Source: an uncultured Planctomycetaceae bacterium (GTDB lineage: Bacteria > Planctomycetota > Planctomycetia > Planctomycetales > Planctomycetaceae). From it: 47,610 bases of DNA. Shown one piece after another: positions 1 to 9,204 of the stretch (positions are counted from its first letter, which is position 1; every line of letters starts with the position of its first letter). The notes under the pieces were generated by a model that was not told where the DNA came from, ran no database searches, and worked only from the letters and a program-made list of their open reading frames with translations. Position numbers and translations under genes: made by a program. The stretch is taken from the NCBI GenBank assembly GCA_937916515.1, contig CALFSX010000145.1:1-47610 (forward strand). Direction: 5' to 3'.

Positions 1-1
1 A

Positions 2-1888
2 TTTCAGACGCCATTGGCAACAACAAAGAATGGCTTCCCGGACACGCTGCTAGGTGCCACTGACAGCAAAACCCAAACGGCAACCAGCAATCTATCTGGA
101 TTGCCAGTTGATGATTCCGGAATCGACGTCTACATTGTGGGAGCAACATGCGGCGGCACGGCCAGTGGCGCAATTGCAGACATTGGCCTGATGATTCGCA
201 GAATCATCTCAATAAAGAAATTGCAGAACGTTGAAATCCACGGTGTTCTGGTTCACGGAACCGGAGCCATGAGAAACGTCACGGACGTTCAGGAAGCCAA
301 CACAGCCTGCCTGCTGAAGGAACTCAGACACCTTGTCACACCCGGCCTTGGAACTTCTCGAGGTTTCCACAAGTCGCCCGACCTAAGCGGCAAGACACCG
401 TTCGACAACACGTTGTTTATGCATATTGGCAATGGACTGAATGCTCATTCCTTCGCAGCAAAGTCACGGTCAATCGCTAAGTTTCTGTTCAAGGGATCGG
501 CGACTGCTGCACAGTTTGATTTTCGAGAGTGGCGCAATAAGCACGAAGACGAGTTCACAGCAGCCGATCAACTGAGAATGATTGGTGTTGGCACTCAAGA
601 TGCCGAATCGTTTCAGTTTGCAACAGAGCAAAGCTCGCACTTATGTTCCGAACTGCTTCGACAGTGGTGCGATTTTCTCGCGCCCAAAAGCGAATCAGAA
701 TCTGCACAGTTGCCAGCCGAACTTAGTGACAGTGTCACTCTGTTATCCGATTTGCAACTAACAGACGAAACGCTGCCTCAGCAACTGATGACGGTACTTC
801 GAGGCAGCAAAGGCAAAGAAATCGAAGCGTTCGCATCAGAAGTGAATGCTCGCCTTAGTGCGACGATCAACCCTGAAACGATCACACGCGGAGAAGTGAT
901 GGATTTTCTATCGCAACAGCTTTCTGCTGTGTCAAATCCTGATCAAGGTCAAACATCGCTGCATCAGATTATATCCGGCGTTCAGTCATCCCTGGTGGGA
1001 AACACGCGAAACTGCGAACAGGCAATTAAAGATCACCTGAACCGGTTACTTGACATGCCTCACCGCATAGAAGCAGCAGTCGCCGCCGCAGGTTTCATTA
1101 GAGCCACTCTAAAACTCACTTCTCGAGGCTGCACGAACCTGCTTAAGGAAATCGAAGGCACCTTCAGCGAACTTGTACTTGAAGCCGATCCGGACGAACG
1201 CTTCTGTGACACAGGCAATGCATCGGTAGCAATCGCCACGTTCTGTCAACAGTACTGTGTGCTGCTGGCGTACCAAACGATCTATCAGTGTTTCCTGAAT
1301 CACGTTGCTGCCGTCGCGAATGCGACCAACGCTGAAATTGAAAAACTTACCGCGTTGCGAGCCCAACTTCTAACGGCTGCAACGGAACTGGCTCAGGAAG
1401 GCCTGCTTTCGGATTCCGTATCGCAGCAAACGATTGATGCATTCGACAGTCACGTCCGCAGTTCAGCCCCCGAATTTCTGGCACAGTATTCAAAGTCGCA
1501 TCGCAATTCGAAAGAACTGATCCACAAACTCGCCTCGTCTGCGACCCAATATCTCATCGACTCCGAGCAGGACCGGGATGGTATTGTCGCAAATGACACC
1601 ACCAGCTTTCCTGGAAATGCATGGCCCGAAATTACGGGCACTGGCGGGCGACGACGAGTTTTGGGACTTGTGCCTGAAGGAATTGAACGGGAAGTCTGGG
1701 AATCCAAACTGAAATTGGAATTCGGAGACTGCGTCGCCATGAGAAATGTAGCAGACCACGAAATGACCGTTGTCTGCGAAATCGCGGGAGTTCCACTGGA
1801 CGCCCTGTTTGGGTGTCTGACACACGAAAACCCTCACCTTGTAGACGTAGCCAGCAGAATCCACACGCGAACTGACATCGAATGGTAG
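2..1888 (+). CDS. Tubulin-like protein, 5' end cut by window edge
   Basis: The frame is open to the first base, and the first in-frame start-like codon (TTG at 14) leaves too little sequence before the nucleotide-binding loop, so the true start lies outside the window. Around residues 47-53 (counted from that TTG) it has a glycine-rich segment, CGGTASG, flanked by hydrophobic strand VYIVGA and helix AIADIGLMIR. This matches the layout of the FtsZ/tubulin signature loop (GGGTGSG) as seen in large bacterial 'tubulin-like' (Tubulin_2) proteins. The later part is mostly helical and not recognised. Inferred role: GTP-binding, possibly filament-forming protein; GTPase activity is uncertain because the loop reads GGTASG. 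The next gene (79 bp downstream, same strand) encodes a membrane protein that may be a partner. Family assignment moderate, coding status near certain. Confidence 0.75.
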   Translation, partial: FQTPLATTKNGFPDTLLGATDSKTQTATSNLSGLPVDDSGIDVYIVGATCGGTASGAIADIGLMIRRIISIKKLQNVEIHGVLVHGTGAMRNVTDVQEANTACLLKELRHLVTPGLGTSRGFHKSPDLSGKTPFDNTLFMHIGNGLNAHSFAAKSRSIAKFLFKGSATAAQFDFREWRNKHEDEFTAADQLRMIGVGTQDAESFQFATEQSSHLCSELLRQWCDFLAPKSESESAQLPAELSDSVTLLSDLQLTDETLPQQLMTVLRGSKGKEIEAFASEVNARLSATINPETITRGEVMDFLSQQLSAVSNPDQGQTSLHQIISGVQSSLVGNTRNCEQAIKDHLNRLLDMPHRIEAAVAAAGFIRATLKLTSRGCTNLLKEIEGTFSELVLEADPDERFCDTGNASVAIATFCQQYCVLLAYQTIYQCFLNHVAAVANATNAEIEKLTALRAQLLTAATELAQEGLLSDSVSQQTIDAFDSHVRSSAPEFLAQYSKSHRNSKELIHKLASSATQYLIDSEQDRDGIVANDTTSFPGNAWPEITGTGGRRRVLGLVPEGIEREVWESKLKLEFGDCVAMRNVADHEMTVVCEIAGVPLDALFGCLTHENPHLVDVASRIHTRTDIEW

Positions 1889-1967
1889 ACACTCCGGCAA
1901 AAAATGGGGCAACCAGGAAGCTTAGAGAATCGGGAAACATGCGTTTAGTGCCGGTTCCCCAATTTCC

Positions 1968-3638
1968 GTGACCGAGGAAAATGGTCTGGATTTAGAGCGT
2001 TTACGATCTGATCTTGTCCAATTCTGCAGATCACCGATAGAACACCACCTGTCTGATCAAGTTTTCTCCGGCGATCGCAGGCCCATGTGGTGTCCTCATT
2101 GCAATTCTGAAACAACTCCCGTCCCCTCTAAGACGGTCGATGGTTCCTGCTGCGCTTTGTGCGGCGAACGTGTTTTTGGAAGCAAACCAAGCGATCAGTC
2201 GATCCGCCAGGCAAGGGACATAATCGCCAAATGGTCAGCCAGCGATCTGCTGGACCAAATTTCGACTTTACCAGACATCCCGGCGATGCCAGCGCCACAC
2301 ATTCCGGTTACGTCCAGAGTTGAAAAAACAGAACCGAACTTGCCAGAAACGAACATTCAGCCGCCCGCGCCTGCGACTGCATTCGAAGCTCACGAACCTG
2401 CAATGCTTCAGCCCCCACATATGCGGGACAAGCTCAGCAGCGAACTTAACGACAAAGACATACACCGCGAAGACGTTCCCGCCAACGAAATTCATCACGA
2501 AGCAACCGCCGCCGAAGTCGTTTCGCCTGACGCCTTGCGGGAACCTGCCACCAATCCTCAAACAACAGCGATCGGTCCGGAACCACGTAAGAATAGTTCC
2601 CAACCACCGGCACCAAAGATCGTAGTTGCGACTGAACAGCCATCGGAACCAGAAGCCGAACGCCGGCAACCGCAACGACAATCGGAAGTTGAAGTCAGCC
2701 GAACAACATCGGATGCCGCAACGAATTCTTCCAAACAGGTCGTTGCTGAGCGACAAGACACGAACGCAACGAACAAAAACGAGAAGACTTTTGAACGCCC
2801 GGACGACCGGATAGTCTCAGAAGCATCAACTGACGCCACAAAGCCAATCGCTGTCGATTCGTCATACGGACGAAAAGAACAACCACGCCAACCGCTGATG
2901 CGGAAACAACGTGAACGGACGCGCCCTGAGGCCGAACTGAACAAAGGATTGAACACCGTGAACCGCAAGTTTCGTATCGATAGCCCCGGTGGTGCTGACA
3001 ACGAATCTAATCCTCCCGAACAAATGGACGTTGAGTCAGGCAACGAAACCAACGTTGCAGGAGGACGCATCCAAAGCAACTCCTCAAAAACAGGCAAACG
3101 CCACAGAATCGACGACGGACAACCGGTTAGCGAACTACTTGGCACAGGAGACAATCGAGGGCGAACTCACGGACGTCCTCGCCGACGCTACATCGACGAA
3201 GCTCATCCGGCGACCGCTCGGGGCCCGCATTTTCAGGTGACACCGCAGCGGCGTTCCAACTTCACTTCGATGACCGGACAGTTTCTGGCATACCTCGGAG
3301 TGCTCGGGCTGACAATCGGCACCGCCATGGTGATCTACGGTCACTTCGGCGGCTATTCCGATTACACACCAACCGGCTGGCTGGTCACCACGGTCGCTCA
3401 AATGATGCTGTTTCTTGGCGTCATCAACCTGGTTTCAGGCGGCATGGAACAAACCAACGACGAAGTTTCTCAGAGAATCAACACGCTGGGCGAACAGCTG
3501 TTTCGCATCGAACAAGTCACAGAAGAGGTTCTGCGAGGCCCAAAAATCAATCCGCGACGATACGCCAACCCAGACGAAGAATACGAAGATTACGAAGATT
3601 CTCAACGAGAAGTCGCCTCAGTTCGCGACCGCGAATAA
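1968..3638 (+). CDS. Zinc-ribbon, disordered, two-helix membrane protein
   Basis: 556 residues from a GTG start. The nearby ATG at 1939 is in another frame and hits TGA at once, so it cannot be the start. Residues 42-65 hold a Cys-x2-Cys ... Cys-Cys-x2-Cys zinc-ribbon-like cluster (C42, C45, C61/C62, C65). Residues about 100-430 are low-complexity, rich in Pro, Glu, Arg, Thr and Asn, and expected to be disordered. Two hydrophobic helices follow (about 438-460 and 468-490), separated by a short Gly/Tyr-rich turn, then a predicted coiled coil (NTLGEQLFRIEQVTEEVL) and an acidic Glu/Asp/Tyr tail. No enzymatic motif. It follows the tubulin-like gene, so an inferred role is a membrane anchor or adaptor for that protein. 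Function otherwise unknown. Confidence 0.8.
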   Translation: MTEENGLDLERLRSDLVQFCRSPIEHHLSDQVFSGDRRPMWCPHCNSETTPVPSKTVDGSCCALCGERVFGSKPSDQSIRQARDIIAKWSASDLLDQISTLPDIPAMPAPHIPVTSRVEKTEPNLPETNIQPPAPATAFEAHEPAMLQPPHMRDKLSSELNDKDIHREDVPANEIHHEATAAEVVSPDALREPATNPQTTAIGPEPRKNSSQPPAPKIVVATEQPSEPEAERRQPQRQSEVEVSRTTSDAATNSSKQVVAERQDTNATNKNEKTFERPDDRIVSEASTDATKPIAVDSSYGRKEQPRQPLMRKQRERTRPEAELNKGLNTVNRKFRIDSPGGADNESNPPEQMDVESGNETNVAGGRIQSNSSKTGKRHRIDDGQPVSELLGTGDNRGRTHGRPRRRYIDEAHPATARGPHFQVTPQRRSNFTSMTGQFLAYLGVLGLTIGTAMVIYGHFGGYSDYTPTGWLVTTVAQMMLFLGVINLVSGGMEQTNDEVSQRINTLGEQLFRIEQVTEEVLRGPKINPRRYANPDEEYEDYEDSQREVASVRDRE

Positions 3639-3988
3639 AACGTCACGTCCAGTCGGAGAACGGGCAAACATAAGCTCAGTGGCAGATTTTCAGGAATCTC
3701 TCTCCAATTAACGCTGCGCGATTTTCAAAAGTGCCTCTGTTTCACGCAGGATGCCGCTGAACCAAAAGCCATCCAGACTCAAAAACCGTCTCCAACGACC
3801 GCCGTGGATACGCCCCCGAAACGGAAAACTCTCCTGGGCAAATGAATCCGGCCTGATCGACATAACTTTACTCAGCCCAACATTCTTTCCGCCTTTCAGG
3901 CTGAAAAAACAGACAAGCCTCGGTTGCTTGTTCCGCCGCTTGGTTTTGCGACAATATCGCCGAACATTCAAAGCCTGAAGCTTCATTC
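3639..3988. other. Intergenic stretch, no gene seen
   Basis: About 350 bp between the zinc-ribbon membrane protein and the dnaE leader. Open frames on both strands here are short, lack ribosome-binding sites and have compositions unlike neighbouring proteins. It probably holds the dnaE promoter, but no clear -35/-10 pair was recognised. Confidence 0.5.
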
Positions 3989-4060
3989 ATGGCGGAAACC
4001 GAGTCCGGTCTGCCAGAAGCAACTCAAAAACGCACTAAGCAGCAGCTTGATTCGTTATGA
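3989..4060 (+). CDS. Possible 23-codon upstream ORF before dnaE
   Basis: ATG at 3989 opens a 23-codon frame (starts MAETESGLPEATQ) ending at TGA 4058-4060. The stop abuts a perfect hairpin (4061-4077), which is followed by a GGGAG box and the dnaE ATG. A stop directly against a hairpin is the layout of a translated leader, but no regulatory residues stand out and no homology is known. It may be chance. Confidence 0.25.
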   Translation: MAETESGLPEATQKRTKQQLDSL

Positions 4061-4077
4061 AAGGGGCGAGGCCCCTT
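4061..4077 (+). promoter_or_regulatory. Leader hairpin before dnaE
   Basis: Perfect inverted repeat AAGGGGC-GAG-GCCCCTT: 7-bp stem with a 3-nt loop. It ends 16 nt before the dnaE ATG and 3 nt before the GGGAG ribosome-binding site. In sequence it closely resembles the terminal hairpin of the R repeats when those are read on the minus strand (AAGGGC-GAA-GCCCTT), so it may be a solo remnant of the same element. A regulatory effect is inferred only from position. Confidence 0.45.
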
Positions 4078-4093
4078 GTTGGGAGCGATCACA

Positions 4094-7000
4094 ATGATCG
4101 ATATAAATACAGACACCAAACCAGTAACATCTCCACGCCCATTTGCACATCTGCATTGCCACACGCATTTCAGCCTGCTGGACGGCGTTAACCGCATTCC
4201 CGAACTGGTAACGCGAGTCAAAAGCCTGGGAATGAATTCCGTCGCCATGACCGACCACGGCAACCTGGGCGGGGCGATGGAATTTTATAACACGTGCAAG
4301 AAACACGAAATCAAGCCGATCATTGGCTACGAAGCTTACGTCGCTCCCGGACGTCGTACAGACCGCAGCGCTACTCGGCAAAAGGAAGCTCAATCGCACC
4401 TGACGTTGCTGGCCATGAATCAAAAGGGCTTCGACAATCTCATCAAGATGTCGTCGACGGCGTACCTGGAAGGCTTCCACTATAAGCCGCGCATCGACCG
4501 CGAACTTCTGGAACATCACAACGAAGGCATCATCTGCCTTTCCGGATGCGCATCCAGCGAACTATCCAAAATGCTGCTCGCCGAAAAAGACGACGAAGCT
4601 CGGCAACTGGTCGAATGGTATTGCCGAGTCTTCGGTGACCGCTTCTATATGGAAATTCAGGATGCCGGATTTGAGATCCAAAAGCAATGCCTGGACCTGA
4701 CGGTAGATCTGGCAAACAAAATGGGACTGCCGCTGGTCGCCACCAACGACGCTCACTACCTGACCCGTGACGACGCGCGCGTGCAGGACGTTTTGTTGTG
4801 CGTGAATACTCGCACAACTCGCGACGACCCGAACCGGATGCGGATGAGCAACGACGGTCTGTTCGTCTGCAGTCCGGAAGAAATGTACGAAACATTTTCC
4901 GGGCTTGAACACGCCGTTGCGATGTCGCAGGAAATCGCCGACCGAGTCGACATCGAAATGCACGATCGCAAGCTGTATCCGGTGTATCGGCCACCAGAAG
5001 GCAAGTCAGATATCGACTTTCTGCGCGACCTGTGCAACGAACGCATGTACGAACGGTACGGCGATGAACTCACAGACGCACACTGGAGTCGCCTGAAGTA
5101 CGAACTTAGCATCATCGAAGACAAGGGCTACGCTAGTTACTTTTTGATCGTCTGGGACTTCGTCGAATTTTCCCGGCGCAACGGAATTCCCTGCGGAGCG
5201 AGAGGTTCCGCTTGCGGTGCGATCGTGGCCTTTCTGCTGCGATTGGGAGACGTTTGCCCGCTGAAATACGACCTGCTGTTCGAACGATTTCTTGACCCCA
5301 GTCGTAACGAGCCGCCGGATATCGATATCGACTTCTGCCGCGATCGACGGCAGATGGTTATCGACTATACCAAACAAACATATGGCGAAATGAACGTCGC
5401 CCAGATCGGTACCTATGGAACACTGAAAGCGAAAAACGCCATTCGTGACGTTGGTCGAGCACTCAACGTGCCTTTGCCTCGCGTCAACGAACTGGCAAAG
5501 ATGATTCCCGAAGAACTGAACATCAAGCTGAAAGATGCTCTGGCAAAAAGCCCCGATCTGAAAGCCGCCTACGACGGCGACCCAGTTGCCAAAGAACTGC
5601 TGGACTACGCGATTTCCGTCGAAGGCCTTGCTCGCAGTATGGGAACTCACGCAGCGGGTGTCGTGGTGGCAGACGTTCCGTTGGACACTGTCGTTCCACT
5701 GCAGAAGATCACCGGCAAGACAGATATCATCACCCAATGGGATGGCCCCACAATCGAATCCATCGGTCTGCTGAAGATGGACTTTCTGGGCCTGCGGAAC
5801 CTCACAATTCTGGATAAGGCGGTTAAGAATGTTCAAAGAAAGCACCCTGAGTTCACGCTGCAGGATGTCCAAAACAACCTGACAGACAAAAAGACGTTCG
5901 CATTGCTTCAACGCGGCGAAACAAAGGGCGTTTTTCAGCTTGAGTCCGGCGGAATGCGCGACCTGCTGACCAAAATGAAGCCCGACTGCTTTGAAGACAT
6001 CATCGCAACATCGGCCTTGTATCGTCCCGGTCCGCTGGAAGGCGGGATGGTGATGGAATATGTCGACGTTAAAAACAAACGCAAGCAACCACGAAAGGTT
6101 CACCCGGTTGTCGATGAGGTCCTAAAAGAAACCTACGGCGTCATGGTTTACCAGGAACAGGTGATGCGGATTCTGAACCGTGTCGGCAACGTCGAACTGG
6201 CAAGTGCGTACAAATGTATTAAGGCGATTAGTAAAAAGAAGCAGTCCATCATCGACAGCTTCCACGGCGAGTACATTGCAGGAGCCGAAAAGAACGGCAT
6301 CTCGACTCAGCTTGCCGACGAACTATGGAACCTGATCGTGGCATTCGCCGGCTACGGTTTCAACAAGTCGCATTCCACCGCCTATGGATTAATCGCTTAC
6401 GAAACAGCCTATCTGAAAGCTCACTATCCCGTCGAATTCATGGCCGCCCTGCTAAGTTGCGGAATGGAAAGCAGCGAACGAATCGCCGAGCACGTTGATG
6501 ATTCACGACGACAGGACATCGCCGTGCTTCCGCCAGATGTGAATACTTCCGAAGTTGAATTCGCCGTTGTAGGCGACAGCATTTCATTCGGCATGGGAGC
6601 CATCAAAGGCGTTGGCGAAGCTGCCCTGGAATCAATGGTGGCCGAACGAAACGCCAACGGTCCATTTAAGGACATTTTTGACCTGACTGAGCGAATCGAT
6701 CCGAAAGCTTTAAACAAGAGTGCGCTTGAAACACTTATCAAAGTTGGCGCGCTCGATAGCCTGCCCGGTAATCGAGCTCAACAATTGGAAGTCGTCGAAA
6801 GAGCCGTTCAATCCGCCGTGTCAAAGGCGAAAGACAAAGCAAGCGGGCAGATGAATCTGTTCGGAGGTGACGATGAAGACGAACTGGACGACAAGGGCCA
6901 GGTACAGATTAACCTGCCGGATGTTCCCGATTGGCCGAAGTCTCAGAAACTCGCCATCGAAAAAGAATGCCTTGGATTCTATCTGACGTCACACCCTTTG

Positions 7001-7720
7001 GCTCAGCACTCAAAACGCATTGAACGTTACGCGCAAACCAAAAACAAGGGCGTCGCCGACATGGACGATGGTGCTCCTGTCACAATTGCGGGCATGGTTG
7101 GAGCCATTAAAATCGCGACGGCGAAAAAAACAAACGCCAACGGGCTCAACAAGTATGCAAACTTCGATCTGGAAGACGCGACAGGAATTCTCAGGTGCAT
7201 TGCATGGCCGTCAGACTACGATCGTTTTAAAGAACTAATCAAAACAGAAAACGTGGTAATCGTTCAGGGCAAGGTCGATCGTCGTGGCCGCGAACCCAAC
7301 ATTGTAGCCAACCGAATCATGACGTTGGATCAGGCCGACAAGGAATTCACTTCTCAAGTGGCCATCAAATTTGATCGCAGCGTGCATTCACTTGATATCG
7401 TCGAAAGCGTTCGCAAAATCTTAAGTCGCTATCCGGGATCGACGGACGTCGTCCTTGTAGTTGACAGCCCAAACGATAACGGTAATCGCCAGTCAACCAA
7501 CGGCGAGGAATCGGCGGAGTCAATGGCCGTTGCTGAATCAGAAAGTGACACAGCAACAGCAACCAACCGGATTCGCTATATTCTGACCACAGGAAAAGAC
7601 TGCCAGGTCAGTGTCGGCCCCGAATTTCAACAAGCACTGAAAGACACAATCGGCGAAGGCTACTACGAACTCAAGGCCGCTGCATCGTCCAACGGTAGTG
7701 GGGGATCCATCGGAAGATAA
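4094..7720 (+). CDS. dnaE: DNA polymerase III subunit alpha
   Basis: Replicative polymerase of the Pol III holoenzyme, 1208 residues (E. coli DnaE has 1160). The start is set at ATG 4094, preceded by GGGAG at 4081-4085; TTG 4076 would add six residues and overlaps the hairpin. The N-terminal PHP domain begins HLHCHTHFSLLDG (H19-H25). The palm carries PDIDIDF with catalytic D409 and D411; the third aspartate is D563 in LLKMDFLG. Residues 919-923, QMNLF, fit the internal beta-clamp-binding motif. An OB-fold follows at about 995-1080 (VTIAGMVGAI ... GILRCIAWP). DnaE1 type, not PolC, as there is no exonuclease insert. All key motifs are intact. Confidence 0.97.
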   Translation: MIDINTDTKPVTSPRPFAHLHCHTHFSLLDGVNRIPELVTRVKSLGMNSVAMTDHGNLGGAMEFYNTCKKHEIKPIIGYEAYVAPGRRTDRSATRQKEAQSHLTLLAMNQKGFDNLIKMSSTAYLEGFHYKPRIDRELLEHHNEGIICLSGCASSELSKMLLAEKDDEARQLVEWYCRVFGDRFYMEIQDAGFEIQKQCLDLTVDLANKMGLPLVATNDAHYLTRDDARVQDVLLCVNTRTTRDDPNRMRMSNDGLFVCSPEEMYETFSGLEHAVAMSQEIADRVDIEMHDRKLYPVYRPPEGKSDIDFLRDLCNERMYERYGDELTDAHWSRLKYELSIIEDKGYASYFLIVWDFVEFSRRNGIPCGARGSACGAIVAFLLRLGDVCPLKYDLLFERFLDPSRNEPPDIDIDFCRDRRQMVIDYTKQTYGEMNVAQIGTYGTLKAKNAIRDVGRALNVPLPRVNELAKMIPEELNIKLKDALAKSPDLKAAYDGDPVAKELLDYAISVEGLARSMGTHAAGVVVADVPLDTVVPLQKITGKTDIITQWDGPTIESIGLLKMDFLGLRNLTILDKAVKNVQRKHPEFTLQDVQNNLTDKKTFALLQRGETKGVFQLESGGMRDLLTKMKPDCFEDIIATSALYRPGPLEGGMVMEYVDVKNKRKQPRKVHPVVDEVLKETYGVMVYQEQVMRILNRVGNVELASAYKCIKAISKKKQSIIDSFHGEYIAGAEKNGISTQLADELWNLIVAFAGYGFNKSHSTAYGLIAYETAYLKAHYPVEFMAALLSCGMESSERIAEHVDDSRRQDIAVLPPDVNTSEVEFAVVGDSISFGMGAIKGVGEAALESMVAERNANGPFKDIFDLTERIDPKALNKSALETLIKVGALDSLPGNRAQQLEVVERAVQSAVSKAKDKASGQMNLFGGDDEDELDDKGQVQINLPDVPDWPKSQKLAIEKECLGFYLTSHPLAQHSKRIERYAQTKNKGVADMDDGAPVTIAGMVGAIKIATAKKTNANGLNKYANFDLEDATGILRCIAWPSDYDRFKELIKTENVVIVQGKVDRRGREPNIVANRIMTLDQADKEFTSQVAIKFDRSVHSLDIVESVRKILSRYPGSTDVVLVVDSPNDNGNRQSTNGEESAESMAVAESESDTATATNRIRYILTTGKDCQVSVGPEFQQALKDTIGEGYYELKAAASSNGSGGSIGR

Positions 7721-7757
7721 ACAGTTTGCCCAATTCTGATTCCTTCATGGCAACTTG

Positions 7758-7783
7758 TTCCTTCATGGCACACCGTGAAGGAA
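7758..7783. terminator. Hairpin between convergent genes
   Basis: TTCCTTCATGG-caca-CCGTGAAGGAA forms an 11-bp stem with one G-T pair and a 4-nt loop, between the ends of dnaE (plus) and the broken secreted-protein gene (minus). No T-tract follows on either strand, so it may be a weak bidirectional terminator. The left arm is also directly repeated just upstream (TTCCTTCATGGCA). Confidence 0.5.
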
Positions 7784-7790
7784 CCAGCAA

Positions 7791-8705
7791 CTATTCCGGA
7801 ATTGCCAGGTTAAGAATCGACGAACTCGATACAGGAGCAGAACTGCGACCTGTCGATTCATACGATCTCAGAACCTGAGGCTGCAGCGCTCTGCTTGTCC
7901 GCGAATCGCTATTCCGAATCAGCTCCAGATCGCGAGCCGAAGCAGGCACATACTGTTCTGATGTGCTTCGAAAAATGCCGGCCGGAAGTCGAGTTCCACG
8001 AGAAGCAGAAACCAGATTAACGCTGGAAGCCCAAGTGGGAGTCTGAACCCATTGCAAGTCCGTAATACGAGTACTGTTTTCCAGACTCACGGTGGCCTGA
8101 TAGAACCTGCCAGACGCTTGATAAGCTGGTCGCTTGAACAGCACAGAAACGATTCCGGTCTCATCGTCGCGAGAAATCCAGGCCGACTTGGTGTTTGCGG
8201 TACGATCAATCTGCCAGACATACTCGTACGGATGTCCGGTTGCCGTGGAGGACACAATTCGTCTGTGGCCTGAACCATCAACTTCCACAATTCCCGCCGC
8301 CTGCAGCAACTTCCATCGACTTCCGTCACTCGCAACATAGCCTCTTGACGAAGTGCCAGCAGCATCATCCCAATTGTAGTACTGCCCGGGTGGTAAACTG
8401 TCAACGGCGCTCACACTTGGCCGGTATTCACTGGAATACTGCCTGTTGCCATAACTTCGCTGAACCGTGTATGGGCGCGAATAAGTGCGAGCCTGAGACT
8501 GCCAACCTGCCGCAGGATAGCCGGGCTGAAAATAACCAGAGTGTTGAACCGGAACATAGCTCTGCTGTGCCGGATATGAATATTGCGAATAAGTCTGAGC
8601 CGGAATTCCCTAGCTGCGTCCTGCGGTGTACTGGGCACTGCATTCCACACTATAAATGGCCAGCAGACTCAACACTAACAAAGCACGTGCGCAAATTGGT
8701 TGCAT
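7791..8705 (-). pseudogene. Secreted protein gene interrupted by an in-frame TAG
   Basis: A 305-codon reading unit with a proper start and one internal stop. ATG 8705-8703 follows AGGAG (8718-8714) with 8-nt spacing and begins a signal peptide (ARALLVLSLLAIYSVECSA, likely cleaved after A24). Codon 32 is TAG (8612-8610). The same frame then stays open without interruption to 7791: a Tyr/Gln/Pro/Ser-rich stretch (about codons 33-97), then a folded-looking region starting YYNWDDAAG. Starting downstream, for example at GTG 8414, would give a product with no signal peptide or ribosome-binding site. The TAG is one base from CAG or TGG. Either the gene is recently inactivated, the stop is read through, or there is a base error. 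Protein family not recognised. Confidence 0.7.
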
Positions 8706-9204
8706 TAAAATCGCTCCTGAAGCTTGGCCCGCAACCTTAGCAAAACGGGAAAAATGGTCTGGATGCTTTAACCTGAAAGCAACGGTTGTGCCAATTCTTC
8801 CACAATGTTGCCACACTGCCACACAAAGGGCCGGAGCCTCGCGTTCCGAAGTCTTGTCTACGCAAAGACTTGAATCATTTTTGCAGGGGGCCCCGTTTTT
8901 CGACTAATCCAACAGCGAACGCGGATCAAGTTCGTCGATGTACCGGATAGCAGTCTCCACATTGTTGCGAATAGACGCATGAGCCTAAGGCAATCTGCCA
9001 CGCTCAAACTGTGTATAGCAGCTAAACGGCAACAGCAGCGACCAATAAACGCGATGCCGCGCTATAAAAACGCATCTGCCGTGATCAGGAGCGTTGAAAA
9101 CACCACGGCTATCACGTAATCACAGACACCTGCAACAACACAGAGCGGCCCGAATTCAAGGGCGAACCCATGGCACAAGGGACGCACAACATCTGCATCA
9201 CCGG
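8706..9204. other. Intergenic stretch with a possible gene remnant
   Basis: About 500 bp without a convincing gene. On the minus strand, 8984-8904 reads ASIRNNVETAIRYIDELDP then RSLLD and stop, with a natural-looking helical composition, but an in-frame TAG lies directly upstream (8987-8985) and no good start exists. This may be the 3' tail of a decayed gene. Otherwise nothing was seen; the promoter of the minus-strand secreted-protein gene should lie near 8720-8800. Confidence 0.35.

Noticed and set aside
5006-6103. 365-codon open frame on the minus strand inside dnaE
   Set aside because: Antisense shadow of a certain gene; composition (Cys/His/Phe-rich) is not protein-like for the region and no ribosome-binding site.
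8886-8900. GGGGGCCCC followed by T-run as terminator
   Set aside because: The palindrome has no loop space to form a hairpin, and no gene ends next to it.
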